The notes below the pieces were generated by a model. That model was given only the letters and a program-made list of their open reading frames with translations. It was not told where the DNA came from and did not search any database. The position numbers and the translations under genes are program-made. DNA of 43,828 bases. It comes from Alphaproteobacteria bacterium (lineage in GTDB: Bacteria > Pseudomonadota > Alphaproteobacteria > UBA8366). The stretch spans positions 1 to 43,828 of the forward strand of contig JAJFJD010000010.1 of the NCBI GenBank assembly GCA_021774335.1. The letters run 5' to 3'. Below are positions 25,341-34,346 of this stretch, piece after piece; position 1 is the first letter of the stretch; each line of letters opens with the position of its first letter.

Positions 25341-26630
25341 ATGCAGAGCTTGTCCGCTACCCCTGAAGACCCATCCAGAGTCGACAGCAAAGCGGGCAGG
25401 CCGCATGGAATCCGAAGACCACTCGGCTTGTTGGCCGGGTTGTTGTTCGGATTGGCGGCGCACAGCGTAGCCGCCCAGACGCCGCAGAAGCCTGCGCCAA
25501 CTCTCGATCCGGCTTTCACCGCCTGGGTCTCCGACCTGCGTAAGGAAGCGCTCGGGAAAGGCATTTCCAACGCAACGCTCGACAGCGCGCTCACCGGCAT
25601 CGCGCCGATCGAGCGCATTATCGAACTCGATCGCCGTCAGCCGGAGTTCACGCAGACATTCTGGCGATATCTGGACCTCCGGGTGAACGAGAAACGCATC
25701 ACGCGCGGCAAGGCCCTGCTGGTGCAACACGCGGAACTGCTGAAAGCGGTCGAACAGAAATACAAGGTCCAACCGCGCTTCCTTGTTGCGTTCTGGGGAC
25801 TGGAGAGCAATTTCGGCGATCATTTCGGCGGGTATCCCGTCGTACAGGCGGTGGCGACGCTCGCCTACGATCCGCGACGCAGCCGCTTCTTCCGCAGTCA
25901 GCTGTTGGACGCGTTGCGCATCCTCGACCGGGGCGACATCACTGCCGGCAAGATGCGCGGGTCATGGGCCGGCGCCATGGGTCATCTGCAGTTCATTCCG
26001 TCGACATTCGTCCGATACGCGGTCGATGAAGACGGCGACGGACGGCGGGATATCTGGAACAGCCTGCCGGACGTTTTCGCATCCGCCGCGAATTACCTTT
26101 CCCGAATCGGATGGCGCGGCGAGGAGAGCTGGGGACGGGAAGTCCGTCTACCCGACGGGTTCGACGTGCAACTTGCATCGCTGCGAACCAAGAAGCCGCT
26201 CAGCGAATGGCAGGCGCTCGGCGTTCGCCGAATGGACGGAGAATCCCTACCAGCCAAAGACATCACCGGCTCGATCGTTCTGCCGCAAGGGCATCAAGGA
26301 CCGGCCTTCATCGTCTACAACAACTTCCGCCGCATCCTGAACTGGAACCGGTCGATCCTCTACGCCGTTTCCGTCGGTCATCTGTCGGACCGCCTTGTCG
26401 GCCAGGGTCCGCTGCAAAGCGTGCGGCCGGCCAGCGAAAAACCGCTCAGCCGCGACATGATCCGCGAAATGCAGGGACACCTTTCGGCCCGCGGCTACGA
26501 TGTGGGCACGCCCGACGGCGTGGTCGGGCCGATGACCCGGGCAGCACTACGCGCCTTCCAAAAAGCAGTGAAGCTCCCGCCCGACGGGTTCCCGACCTTC
26601 GATTTATTGACGCGATTACGGGGCGGATAG
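25341..26630 (+). CDS. MltB-family lytic murein transglycosylase with peptidoglycan-binding domain
   Basis: The 429-residue protein has an N-terminal hydrophobic export segment (about 28-46, ending SVAAQ). An SLT_2/MltB catalytic domain follows: the catalytic Glu is in FWGLESNFGDHFGGYP, and AGAMGHLQFIPSTF and the DEDGDGRRDIW loop follow. A C-terminal PG_binding_1 domain (about 365-425, MQGHLSARGYDVGTPDGVVG) completes it. The enzyme cleaves glycan strands of peptidoglycan to 1,6-anhydromuropeptides in the periplasm. It starts a rightward cell-wall group with rlpA and a D-Ala-D-Ala carboxypeptidase. Confidence 0.92.
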   Translation: MQSLSATPEDPSRVDSKAGRPHGIRRPLGLLAGLLFGLAAHSVAAQTPQKPAPTLDPAFTAWVSDLRKEALGKGISNATLDSALTGIAPIERIIELDRRQPEFTQTFWRYLDLRVNEKRITRGKALLVQHAELLKAVEQKYKVQPRFLVAFWGLESNFGDHFGGYPVVQAVATLAYDPRRSRFFRSQLLDALRILDRGDITAGKMRGSWAGAMGHLQFIPSTFVRYAVDEDGDGRRDIWNSLPDVFASAANYLSRIGWRGEESWGREVRLPDGFDVQLASLRTKKPLSEWQALGVRRMDGESLPAKDITGSIVLPQGHQGPAFIVYNNFRRILNWNRSILYAVSVGHLSDRLVGQGPLQSVRPASEKPLSRDMIREMQGHLSARGYDVGTPDGVVGPMTRAALRAFQKAVKLPPDGFPTFDLLTRLRGG

Positions 26631-26682
26631 CCACGTACCGGTTGATCTCCGGCGGCAACCCTATTATCAACATGCGGTGTTC

Positions 26683-27687
26683 ATGATGGATAGCTGTCAC
26701 AAGATCGTCCATGGTCCCTCGGCGCGGCTGGCCCGAGCCGCAGGCGCGGCCATATTTGCCTGCGCCCTGCTGTCGGGATGCGCTGAAACGGAATTCGTCG
26801 CCAGTTCGGTGAAATCGCTCGGCGTAGGGTCCGAGTCGGACAACGGCCGTTACAAGGTCGGCAAGCCGTATCGCATCAACGGCACGCTCTACGCCCCGCA
26901 AGTCGACTACAATTATTCAGAAACCGGTATCGCCTCTTGGTACGGATCGGACTTCCACGGCAACGACACCGCGAATGGCGAAGTTTTCGACATGAACGAA
27001 ATCAGCGCCGCGCACCGGACGTTACCGCTGCCGAGTATGGTGCGCGTGACGAATCTGAAGAACGGCCGCGCCCTTAACGTGCGGGTCAACGACCGGGGAC
27101 CGTTCAGCCGCGGACGGATCATCGATATGTCCCGCCGCGGCGCGCAACTGCTAGGTTTCGAGCGCGACGGCACCGCCATGGTGCGCGTCGATATCCTGGC
27201 CTATGAAAGCCGCAAGCTCGCCGGTGAAGTACCCGGTCAGGTCGCCAAGGCAGACAAGCATCCGGTACCCAACGCCGCCCCGCGGGTCGCCGTGACCAGC
27301 AAACCGCTGGCGCCGCCGCCTGGAACCCGTACCGCGCCGCCGCCGAGCGCCAATCATCAGGTCGCCACGACAGGCCGGGCGCCAGCGCAACACAGCCGTA
27401 AAGCAGCACCGCTGGCCCGGGTCGACGGCAAGGTGAGCCAGGTAGCGCTCGCGAAGGCACCGACCGTTTTCGTCCAGGCCGGCGCTTTTTCGCAATATGC
27501 GAATGCCCATCGCCTGCAGGTCATGCTGAACGGGTTGGCGCCGACGGCGATTACCCAGAAGGAAGGCGCGCAATCCCGCATGTTCCGGGTGCGGCTCGGC
27601 CCAGTTCGCTCAGTCGAAGACGCGGACGCACTGCTGGCGCGGGTCGTGGCCTCCGGCTTGCCCAATGCCCGCATCGTCGTCGACTAG
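26683..27687 (+). CDS. rlpA: RlpA septal-ring lytic transglycosylase with SPOR domain
   Basis: The N terminus carries a lipobox (LLSGC, Cys about residue 33), so the protein is an envelope lipoprotein. The double-psi beta-barrel domain (GIASWYGSDFHGNDTANGE to NVRVNDRGPFSRGRIIDMS) holds the catalytic residues of RlpA, which cleaves naked glycan strands. A Pro/Ala-rich linker leads to a C-terminal SPOR domain (about 255-334, FVQAGAFSQYANA) that binds denuded septal peptidoglycan. The start is uncertain: GTG 26677, ATG 26683 and ATG 26686 are all possible and none has a clear ribosome site. Length (334) is normal. Confidence 0.92.
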   Translation: MMDSCHKIVHGPSARLARAAGAAIFACALLSGCAETEFVASSVKSLGVGSESDNGRYKVGKPYRINGTLYAPQVDYNYSETGIASWYGSDFHGNDTANGEVFDMNEISAAHRTLPLPSMVRVTNLKNGRALNVRVNDRGPFSRGRIIDMSRRGAQLLGFERDGTAMVRVDILAYESRKLAGEVPGQVAKADKHPVPNAAPRVAVTSKPLAPPPGTRTAPPPSANHQVATTGRAPAQHSRKAAPLARVDGKVSQVALAKAPTVFVQAGAFSQYANAHRLQVMLNGLAPTAITQKEGAQSRMFRVRLGPVRSVEDADALLARVVASGLPNARIVVD

Positions 27688-27759
27688 GGGCAACGCCATA
27701 ATTTCGGCCCAAATACGCCCTATAGCGGCGCCCGAAGAAGCAAGGCAGGATCATTAGAA

Positions 27760-28905
27760 ATGCGCAGAAATGCACTCCACGCTTCGCTTATAGCGCTCAT
27801 CGCCATTGTTTCCATTGTCGCGCCATTGCCGGCTCAGGCATTCGAGACTCGCGCCAAGCAGGTGATCATCCTGGATTACGCCACCGGCGCGGAACTCTAC
27901 GCCAAGGATGCCGATGTCCAGATGCATCCTGCGTCGATGACCAAAATGATGACCGTCTACATGCTGTTCGATCGGCTGAAGACCGGCAGTATCTCGCTCG
28001 AAGATACGCTGCCGGTCAGCAAGCGCGCCTGGAAGAAAAAAGGCTCGAAGATGTTCGTCGAGGTCGGCAAGCGGATCAAGGTCGAGGACCTGGTGCGCGG
28101 CATCGTCGTGCAGTCGGGCAACGACGCCTCGATCGTGGTGGCCGAAGGACTCGCCGGCAGCGAGGAAGCCTTTGCCGAGCAGATGACCAAGAAAGCCCGC
28201 GAGTTGGGCATGAACAACACCACCTTCCGCAACGCCTCGGGATGGCCGGACCCGAACCATGTCACCACGGCGCGCGACCTCGCAATCCTGGCCATGTCCA
28301 CGATTCGCGATTTTCCTGACTACTATCGCTACTATTCGGAACGGTCCTTCACCTTCAATAAGATCAAACAAGGCAATCGGAACCCACTGCTCTACCGCAA
28401 CTTGGGCGCCGACGGCCTGAAAACCGGCCACACGGAAGAGGCCGGCTATGGGCTGACCGCGTCGGCGAAGCGCGGCGAACGGCGGCTAGTTATGGTCGCA
28501 CACGGTATGGGCTCGGTGCGCGAGCGCTCTCAGGAGACGCAACGCCTGCTGGACTGGGCCTTCCGCGAATTCAACGCCTATGCATTGTTCAAGGGGGGTG
28601 ATGCGGTGGCGGAAGCCAAGGTCTGGCTCGGCGCGGAGGACCGTGTGCCGCTGATTATCGAAAAAGACGTCGTCGCGGTGATGAAGCGCAGTGCCCGTAA
28701 GTCGATGAAGGTCATGGCCCAGTTCGATGAACCGGTAGCCGCGCCGATCAAAAAGGGCGCAAAGATCGGCAGCCTCAAGGTCACTGCACCGGATATGCCG
28801 CCAATCGAACACCCGCTCTATGCCGCCAAGGACGTGCAGCCGCTCGGCATGTTAGGCCGACTGAAGGCTGCCGTCGGTTATCTGGTATGGGATTCCGGGT
28901 CGTAA
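27760..28905 (+). CDS. D-alanyl-D-alanine carboxypeptidase (PBP5/DacC-like)
   Basis: The 381-residue protein has a signal peptide (1-27, PAQA/FE). All three serine-penicillin-binding motifs are present: S-x2-K in HPASMTKMMT, SGN in VQSGNDASIVVAE, and KTG in DGLKTGHTEEAGYG. The C-terminal PBP5-type domain (about 275-365) follows, ending in a possible amphipathic membrane anchor (LGRLKAAVGYLVW). It trims the terminal D-Ala of peptidoglycan stem peptides. It follows rlpA by 72 nt and precedes tmk by 15 nt. Confidence 0.94.
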   Translation: MRRNALHASLIALIAIVSIVAPLPAQAFETRAKQVIILDYATGAELYAKDADVQMHPASMTKMMTVYMLFDRLKTGSISLEDTLPVSKRAWKKKGSKMFVEVGKRIKVEDLVRGIVVQSGNDASIVVAEGLAGSEEAFAEQMTKKARELGMNNTTFRNASGWPDPNHVTTARDLAILAMSTIRDFPDYYRYYSERSFTFNKIKQGNRNPLLYRNLGADGLKTGHTEEAGYGLTASAKRGERRLVMVAHGMGSVRERSQETQRLLDWAFREFNAYALFKGGDAVAEAKVWLGAEDRVPLIIEKDVVAVMKRSARKSMKVMAQFDEPVAAPIKKGAKIGSLKVTAPDMPPIEHPLYAAKDVQPLGMLGRLKAAVGYLVWDSGS

Positions 28906-28920
28906 GCGTAGAATGCCGAC

Positions 28921-29583
28921 ATGGTTGAAACGGCAAAGGGCGGCTTTATTACGCTTGAGGGCGGAGAGGGGGCTGGAAAGTCCACTCAAATCCAACGCCT
29001 TGCCGCTGCGCTAACCAGCGCTAGCCTTCCCGTCATCACCACCCGCGAACCCGGCGGCTCGCCCGGCGCAGAGGCCATACGCTCGCTCCTGGTCGAGGGC
29101 GCGGTCGACCGTTGGGATGCAATCACCGAGTTGTTGCTGCATTACGCCGCCCGGCGTGATCATCTGGCACAGACGATCCTTCCGGCGCAGCAATCGGGCA
29201 CCTGGGTCATTTGCGACCGCTTCGCCGACTCCACCATGGCCTATCAGGGCTACGGCCTGTCGCTGGGCCGCGAAATCGTGGAACACGCGCATGCCCTCGC
29301 CATTGGAGACACGCGCCCCGATCTCACAGTAATTCTCGACGTACCGCTCGATGTCGGGCTCGCACGCGCGCAGGAGCGCGACGGTGACGACGCCAACCGG
29401 TACGAGCGCATGGATCAAGACTTCCACCAGCGGATTCGCGACGGATTTCTCGATATCGCCAAACGCGAACCTGAGCGCTGCGTCGTGATCGACGCAACCG
29501 CCGACGCCGATACGGTTCACGCAAAAATTCTCGACGCGGTGAAACGGCGACTGGGACTGTCGCTGAAGGGACCGACAGCGTGA
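28921..29583 (+). CDS. tmk: Thymidylate kinase
   Basis: The 220-residue protein has the P-loop GGEGAGKST (14-22), the DRFADSTMAYQGYG segment containing the DR(Y/F) motif, and the lid region LARAQERDGDDANRYE. These are hallmarks of bacterial dTMP kinase, which phosphorylates dTMP to dTDP for DNA synthesis. It overlaps the holB start by 4 nt, a tmk-holB order common in bacteria. Confidence 0.96.
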   Translation: MVETAKGGFITLEGGEGAGKSTQIQRLAAALTSASLPVITTREPGGSPGAEAIRSLLVEGAVDRWDAITELLLHYAARRDHLAQTILPAQQSGTWVICDRFADSTMAYQGYGLSLGREIVEHAHALAIGDTRPDLTVILDVPLDVGLARAQERDGDDANRYERMDQDFHQRIRDGFLDIAKREPERCVVIDATADADTVHAKILDAVKRRLGLSLKGPTA

Positions 29584-30713
29584 GCGACGATCCGGAATCC
29601 GCCCCGAAACCCAGCAACCCTATCGACCTGATCGGTCACGACGCTGCCGAAAAGACATTTCTCGAAAGCTGGAACGCGGGCCGCATGCCGCATGCCTGGC
29701 TGATCACAGGGCCGCGCGGCATCGGCAAGGCCAGCCTGGCCTACCGGATCGCCCGGTTCGTCCTGTCGCAGGGCGCGGAAGACGCCGGCGACAGCCTGTT
29801 CGGCGACGCCCTACCGCCCGTGACGCCGGAGACTCTGGCGATAGCCGCCGACCATCCCGTATCGACCCGAATCGGGGCAGGCGGCCATGCCGACCTCCGG
29901 GTGCTGGAACCCGGCATGCTGCATCCGGACACCGGCAAGCCGACGCAGCAGATCGTCGTCTCGCAGGTCCGCAAGGCGGTGCGGTTCACCGGTCTGACGT
30001 CGGCGGAGGAGGGATGGCGGATAGTTCTCGTCGACCCGGCGGACGAACTGAACCCGAACGCCCAAAACGCGATCCTCAAGGTGTTGGAAGAACCGCCGGC
30101 GATGGTCCTGTTCCTGCTGGTCAGCAACGCGCCGGGCCGCCTGCTGCCGACGATCCGTTCGCGATGCCGCCGGTTGGCGCTCAACGCGCTCGATACCGAT
30201 ACCGTCGTCGACTTGCTGTCGCGCTATCAACCGGCGATGGATCCGGCCGACCGACTGGCCCTCGCGACCCTGACCGAGGGCAGTATCGGCGACGCCATCG
30301 CGCTGGCGGAATCCGGCGGGCTGGACCTTTACCGCGCCATGCTGCGGTTGTTGGATGGCCTGGACAACCCCGATATCCAGGGCATTCACGCGCTCGGCGA
30401 TACCGTGGCGCGCGCCGGGCAGGGGGCCGCCGCCTTCGCGACCCTGCGACGGCTCATTGCGCGCTGGCTCGGTCAGCTTGTGCTGTCGGGCGCGCGGCAG
30501 CAGGACGCGCCGGAAGTCGTGCCCGGCGAAGCGCAAATCGCAGCCCGCCTGCGCGCGCGGGCATCGCTTGAACAATGGATAGAGGTGTGGGAAAAAGTCG
30601 TCCGCCTGCTCGATCAGGCGGATCGCGCTAATCTCGACCGTAAACATACCGTCGTAAGCGCCTTTCTGACATTAGCGGCCGTGCTGAAACCGGGCCCTGG
30701 ACAAGCCCGCTAA
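29580..30713 (+). CDS. holB: DNA polymerase III delta-prime subunit
   Basis: This 377-residue clamp-loader subunit starts with GTG inside the tmk stop codon. It has a P-loop-like GPRGIGKASLAYRIA, the sensor segment LLVSNAPGRLLPTIRSRCR with the SRC motif, and the DPADELNPNAQNAILKVLEEPP block typical of delta-prime. It is a component of the clamp loader that places the sliding clamp on DNA. The coupled position after tmk supports the call. Confidence 0.94.
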   Translation: MSDDPESAPKPSNPIDLIGHDAAEKTFLESWNAGRMPHAWLITGPRGIGKASLAYRIARFVLSQGAEDAGDSLFGDALPPVTPETLAIAADHPVSTRIGAGGHADLRVLEPGMLHPDTGKPTQQIVVSQVRKAVRFTGLTSAEEGWRIVLVDPADELNPNAQNAILKVLEEPPAMVLFLLVSNAPGRLLPTIRSRCRRLALNALDTDTVVDLLSRYQPAMDPADRLALATLTEGSIGDAIALAESGGLDLYRAMLRLLDGLDNPDIQGIHALGDTVARAGQGAAAFATLRRLIARWLGQLVLSGARQQDAPEVVPGEAQIAARLRARASLEQWIEVWEKVVRLLDQADRANLDRKHTVVSAFLTLAAVLKPGPGQAR

Positions 30714-30738
30714 AGGCGTCGGTCGGCGGAGACTGAAA

Positions 30739-32313
30739 ATGGCCGGTAAACCAGCCTATTATGTGACGACGCCAATTTACTACGTCAATGACGAGCCGCA
30801 TATCGGGCACGCGTATACGACGCTCGCCTGCGATGCGCTGGCGCGATTCAAACGGCTGGATGGGTGCGATGTCCGGTTTCTGACCGGTACCGACGAACAC
30901 GGCCAAAAGGTCGAGAAAGCCGCCGCGGACGCCGGTATCGACCCGCAGAGTTTTACCGACAGGATTTCCGGTAATTTCCGCCGTCTCGCCGAGACGATGA
31001 ACTTCAGCAACGACGACTTCATCCGCACGACCGAGCCGCGCCATCACAAATCGGTCCAGGCGATCTGGAAAGCCATCGCGGCCAACACGTCGCCGAAAGG
31101 CAACGACAACATCTATCTCGACAAATACGCGGGTTGGTACGCGGTTCGGGACGAAGCGTTCTATGCAGAGGACGAGCTAAAAGACGGACCCGACGGAGGC
31201 AAGCTTGCGCCAACCGGCGCTCCGGTCGAATGGGTCGAAGAGCCGAGCTATTTCTTCCGTCTATCCGACTGGCAAGACGCCTTGCTCGAGTTCTACGAGG
31301 CAAACCCGGATGCCGTGGCGCCAAGATCGCGACGGAACGAAGTGACCAGTTTCGTCGAAGGCGGGCTCAAGGACCTGTCGATCTCGCGGACCACCTTCAA
31401 ATGGGGCATTCCGGTGCCTGACGACGAAGCCCACATTATGTATGTCTGGCTCGACGCGCTGACCAACTACGTCACGGCGGCAGGCTATCCGGATACCGAG
31501 AGTGAGGGTTTCCGGAAATTCTGGCCCGCCGACCTGCACATGGTCGGTAAGGATATACTGCGGTTTCATGCGGTTTACTGGCCTGCCTTCCTCATGGCGG
31601 CCGGCCTTGAGCCACCGAAGCGCGTGTATGCTCATGGATGGTGGACCAACGAAGGGCAGAAGATTTCGAAATCGGTCGGCAATGTGATCGATCCCTTTGA
31701 TCTGGTTGAGAAATACGGCCTTGATCCGGTGCGGTACTTCCTGCTTCGGGAGGTTCCGTTCGGGAACGACGGCGATTACTCCAATCAGGCGATGATCAAT
31801 CGTCTTAACAGCGACCTGGCCAACGACCTCGGTAACCTGTGCCAACGCGTCTTGTCGATGGTCGGCAAGAATTGTGACGCCTCGGTACCTGTACCGGGTG
31901 ACATTTCGGAGGCGGACACGGCGCTACTGGACGCCGCAAGTGCTCTGCTGGACAAATCGCGCGCGGCGTTCGACCGCCAGCAATTTCACACGGCGCTGAT
32001 CTCGATCTGGGAAGTCATCGGCGACGCCAACCGTTATGTCGATGCGCAGGAACCCTGGAAACTCCGCAAGGAAGACCCGGCCCGCATGGCCACCGTCCTC
32101 TATGTGCTGGCCGACACGATCCGGCAGCTTGGTATCCTGGTGCAGCCCTTCATGCCGGAGTCCGGCGCGAAGATCCTCGATCAGCTCGCCGTACCGGACG
32201 ATGCGCGTGACTTCGATGCGCTCGACACGCGGTTGACCGGCGGCGCTGCGTTGCCCAAGCCTCAGCCCGTGTTCCCACGGTATGTGGATCCGGACGCGGA
32301 GGAGAAGGGGTAG
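30739..32313 (+). CDS. metG: Methionyl-tRNA synthetase
   Basis: The 524-residue class I synthetase has the HIGH motif at 21-24 (HIGHAYT), the family block FLTGTDEHGQKVEKAA, and the signature KISKS at 308-312 in place of KMSKS. The C-terminal helical anticodon-binding domain (about 375-500) contains NRYVDAQEPWKL. It charges tRNA-Met in the cytoplasm. It belongs to the shorter MetG type without the C-terminal dimerisation domain. It follows holB by 25 nt and precedes tatD by 5 nt. Confidence 0.97.
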   Translation: MAGKPAYYVTTPIYYVNDEPHIGHAYTTLACDALARFKRLDGCDVRFLTGTDEHGQKVEKAAADAGIDPQSFTDRISGNFRRLAETMNFSNDDFIRTTEPRHHKSVQAIWKAIAANTSPKGNDNIYLDKYAGWYAVRDEAFYAEDELKDGPDGGKLAPTGAPVEWVEEPSYFFRLSDWQDALLEFYEANPDAVAPRSRRNEVTSFVEGGLKDLSISRTTFKWGIPVPDDEAHIMYVWLDALTNYVTAAGYPDTESEGFRKFWPADLHMVGKDILRFHAVYWPAFLMAAGLEPPKRVYAHGWWTNEGQKISKSVGNVIDPFDLVEKYGLDPVRYFLLREVPFGNDGDYSNQAMINRLNSDLANDLGNLCQRVLSMVGKNCDASVPVPGDISEADTALLDAASALLDKSRAAFDRQQFHTALISIWEVIGDANRYVDAQEPWKLRKEDPARMATVLYVLADTIRQLGILVQPFMPESGAKILDQLAVPDDARDFDALDTRLTGGAALPKPQPVFPRYVDPDAEEKG

Positions 32314-32318
32314 GGGGC

Positions 32319-33122
32319 ATGCTCGTCGACAGCCATTGTCATCTCGACTATCTCGCCCGCGACGGCGACCTGGACGACGTGGTCGCCCGTGCCCGGCGCG
32401 CCGATATCGGCCGCATGCTGACGATCTGTACCAAGGTCACCGAGTTCGACACGATTTCCGGCATCGCGGACCGGTTCGACGATGTCTGGTGCAGCGTCGG
32501 CATCCATCCGCACGAGGCCGACAGCGAACCGGCCGTGACGACCGAACGGCTGGTCGAGTTGGCGCAACATCCGAAGACCGTCGCCATCGGTGAAACCGGG
32601 CTCGACTATTTCTACGAGCACAGCCCGCGCGAGGAACAGCAGACCAGCTTTCGCGCGCATATCGCGGCCTCGCGTGAGACCGGGTTGCCGCTGATCGTGC
32701 ACACCCGCGACGCCGACGAGGATACGGTCAACATCCTGCATGACGAATACGCCAAGGGACCGTTCCCAGGCGTTATTCACTGTTTCAGTACGAGCCGTGA
32801 ACTGGCTGAAAAATCTATTGAAATCGGCCTGTATATCTCGCTCTCGGGCATCGTGACCTTCAAGAAGGCCGACGAATTGCGCGAGACGGTCCGGGCGTTG
32901 CCGGTCGAAAAATTGCTGGTCGAGACCGATGCGCCGTATCTGGCGCCGGTGCCAAACCGTGGCAAACGCAACGAGCCAGCCTATGTGGTGCATACGGCGG
33001 CCGCTGTGGCCGACCTCAAAGGCCTGAGCGCGGACGCACTGGCTGAGATCACGACCGAGAATTTCTTCACCTTGTTCAACCGCGTGGCCCGGCCAGAGAC
33101 CAAAAGGCCGGAGCCTGCATGA
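32319..33122 (+). CDS. tatD: TatD-family metal-dependent hydrolase/DNase
   Basis: The 267-residue TIM-barrel hydrolase has the metal-binding motif DSHCHLDYL at residues 4-12, GETGLDYFY with the bridging Glu, LIVHTRDAD, VIHCFS and the C-terminal ETDAPYLAP, all diagnostic for TatD. Family members have 3'-5' exonuclease activity. AGGAGAAGGGGTAGGGGGC precedes the ATG. It ends by overlapping the next gene by 4 nt. Confidence 0.95.
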   Translation: MLVDSHCHLDYLARDGDLDDVVARARRADIGRMLTICTKVTEFDTISGIADRFDDVWCSVGIHPHEADSEPAVTTERLVELAQHPKTVAIGETGLDYFYEHSPREEQQTSFRAHIAASRETGLPLIVHTRDADEDTVNILHDEYAKGPFPGVIHCFSTSRELAEKSIEIGLYISLSGIVTFKKADELRETVRALPVEKLLVETDAPYLAPVPNRGKRNEPAYVVHTAAAVADLKGLSADALAEITTENFFTLFNRVARPETKRPEPA

Positions 33123-33898
33123 AGGTCACGATACTCGGATGTGGTTCGTCAGGCGGCGTGCCGATGGTCGGACTCGGCTGGGGCGACTGTGACCCGGATG
33201 AGCCGCGCAACCGGCGGCGGCGCGCATCCATCCTTGTCGAACAAGGCGACACAACACTACTAGTAGATGTTTCGCCGGACTGCCGCGATCAATTGCTGGA
33301 CGCCGACGTCTCACGCCTCGATGCCGTGTTGTTCACGCATGCGCATGCGGACCATTGCCACGGCATCGACGACCTGCGCTGGATCAACATTTCCATGTCG
33401 GCGCCGGTGCGGACCTATGGCGACGCCAAGACACTCGCCGAACTCGATCATCGGTTCAGATACGCGTTCGAGCCGCTGCCGGAAAACGCGCTGCGTGAAG
33501 GACGCTATTTCAAACCGGTTCTGCAGCCACACATGATCGATGGACCGTTTAACATCGGTGGCATCGACATCGTGCCGTTCGAGCAAGACCACGGCTTCTC
33601 GACGACACTCGGATTCAGATTCGGATCAATCGCGTATTCAACAGATGTCATCGCGCTCGACGATACGGCGTTCGAAGTCCTGGACGGCGTCGAAACCTGG
33701 ATCGTCGATTCATTCCGTCGCGAACCGAACCATCCGACACATGCGGACATCGGCCTGACGCTGAGCTGGATCGACCGCGTCAAGCCCAAGCGGGCGGTGA
33801 TCACCCATATGGGCTCGGGTCTAGATTACGCGACGCTGCGCGCGGAACTGCCGGACGGCATCGAGCCGGCCTATGACGGGATGGTGCTGGAGGCGTAA
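33119..33898 (+). CDS. MBL-fold metallo-hydrolase (PhnP-like)
   Basis: The 259-residue protein has a metallo-beta-lactamase fold. It begins MKVTILGCGSSGGVPMVG, a start shared by PhnP-type phosphodiesterases, and carries the dinuclear metal motif H74-x-H76-x-D78-H79 (THAHADHCHG). Further ligands appear in the EQDHGFSTTLGFRFG and VITHMGSG segments. It is coupled to tatD by a 4-nt overlap, a tatD-MBL pairing common in Alphaproteobacteria. A phosphodiesterase activity is likely but the substrate is unknown; no phn genes are nearby. Confidence 0.88.
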   Translation: MKVTILGCGSSGGVPMVGLGWGDCDPDEPRNRRRRASILVEQGDTTLLVDVSPDCRDQLLDADVSRLDAVLFTHAHADHCHGIDDLRWINISMSAPVRTYGDAKTLAELDHRFRYAFEPLPENALREGRYFKPVLQPHMIDGPFNIGGIDIVPFEQDHGFSTTLGFRFGSIAYSTDVIALDDTAFEVLDGVETWIVDSFRREPNHPTHADIGLTLSWIDRVKPKRAVITHMGSGLDYATLRAELPDGIEPAYDGMVLEA

Positions 33899-34204
33899 CG
33901 GAGTGCAGCCCCGTTGTCGCGTTCATCTTCATTAACAGCGAAGAGACCACGCGAAACGGCAAAAAGCCGCCCTATCGACCTATTCCATATTTTCCATAAT
34001 ATACATTATGCGACATTTATATGTGCCGATATCGATGCGGCTATGTCAGCCGCACATCTCCCCCACGCAGGAACATGACCGCCACAAGACGCGTCCCCGC
34101 AACATTCTCAGTTCGCCGACAGATAAGTCCGCAGCTTCCGAAATGAAAAAGGCCGGGCGCATGTCAGCGTGACGTGTGTCCGGCCACAATCTTCACAGAA
34201 AAAA
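33899..34204. other. Intergenic region between convergent MBL-fold gene and tauD remnant unit
   Basis: This 306-nt gap between converging transcripts contains an AT-rich patch at about 33980-34025 and the terminator at 34146-34185. I see no convincing ORF in it. Confidence 0.5.
34146..34185 (-). terminator. Rho-independent terminator of the leftward decarboxylase-dioxygenase unit
   Basis: On the minus strand a stem GGCCGG/CCGGCC encloses an inner stem (CACGTCA/TGACATG with one wobble) and is followed by TTTTTCATTT. It lies just downstream of the remnant ending at 34207 and would end transcription of the whole leftward unit. Confidence 0.82.
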
Positions 34205-34277
34205 TTCTACGCCGCGCCCTCACCCAAGATCGCGGTTCTGAAACGATCCTTGAGGTAGCTGACGCTATTCAACGGCA
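34205..34277 (-). repeat. 73-bp direct repeat, distal copy
   Basis: These 73 bp match 35332-35404 at 68 positions and in the same orientation. The shared stretch encodes the last 21 codons and the stop of the decarboxylase beta gene (SYLKDRFRT-ILGEGAA). The two copies bracket the TauD-type gene at a distance of 1127 bp. Confidence 0.9.
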
Positions 34278-34332
34278 TACGGATACGTCGGGCCGATGCG
34301 ACGAAGCTGTTAAGGGCACCATCGCCGCTGGC
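34207..34332 (-). pseudogene. 3'-end remnant of a paralogous TPP decarboxylase beta-subunit gene
   Basis: Read leftward, this stretch encodes about 40 residues ending VSYLKDRFRTAILGEGAA, nearly identical to the C terminus of the intact beta subunit at 35334-35918 (GSYLKDRFRTSILGEGAA). Further upstream the two diverge quickly (FVASARRIRMPLNSV versus LKFVLPSNS), and the rest of a beta-subunit gene is absent because the TauD-type gene occupies that place. The 5' boundary given is approximate. The most economical reading is a relic of a second beta-subunit gene left after deletion or recombination. A small expressed peptide is unlikely. Confidence 0.7.
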
Positions 34333-34346
34333 AATATTAATTAATC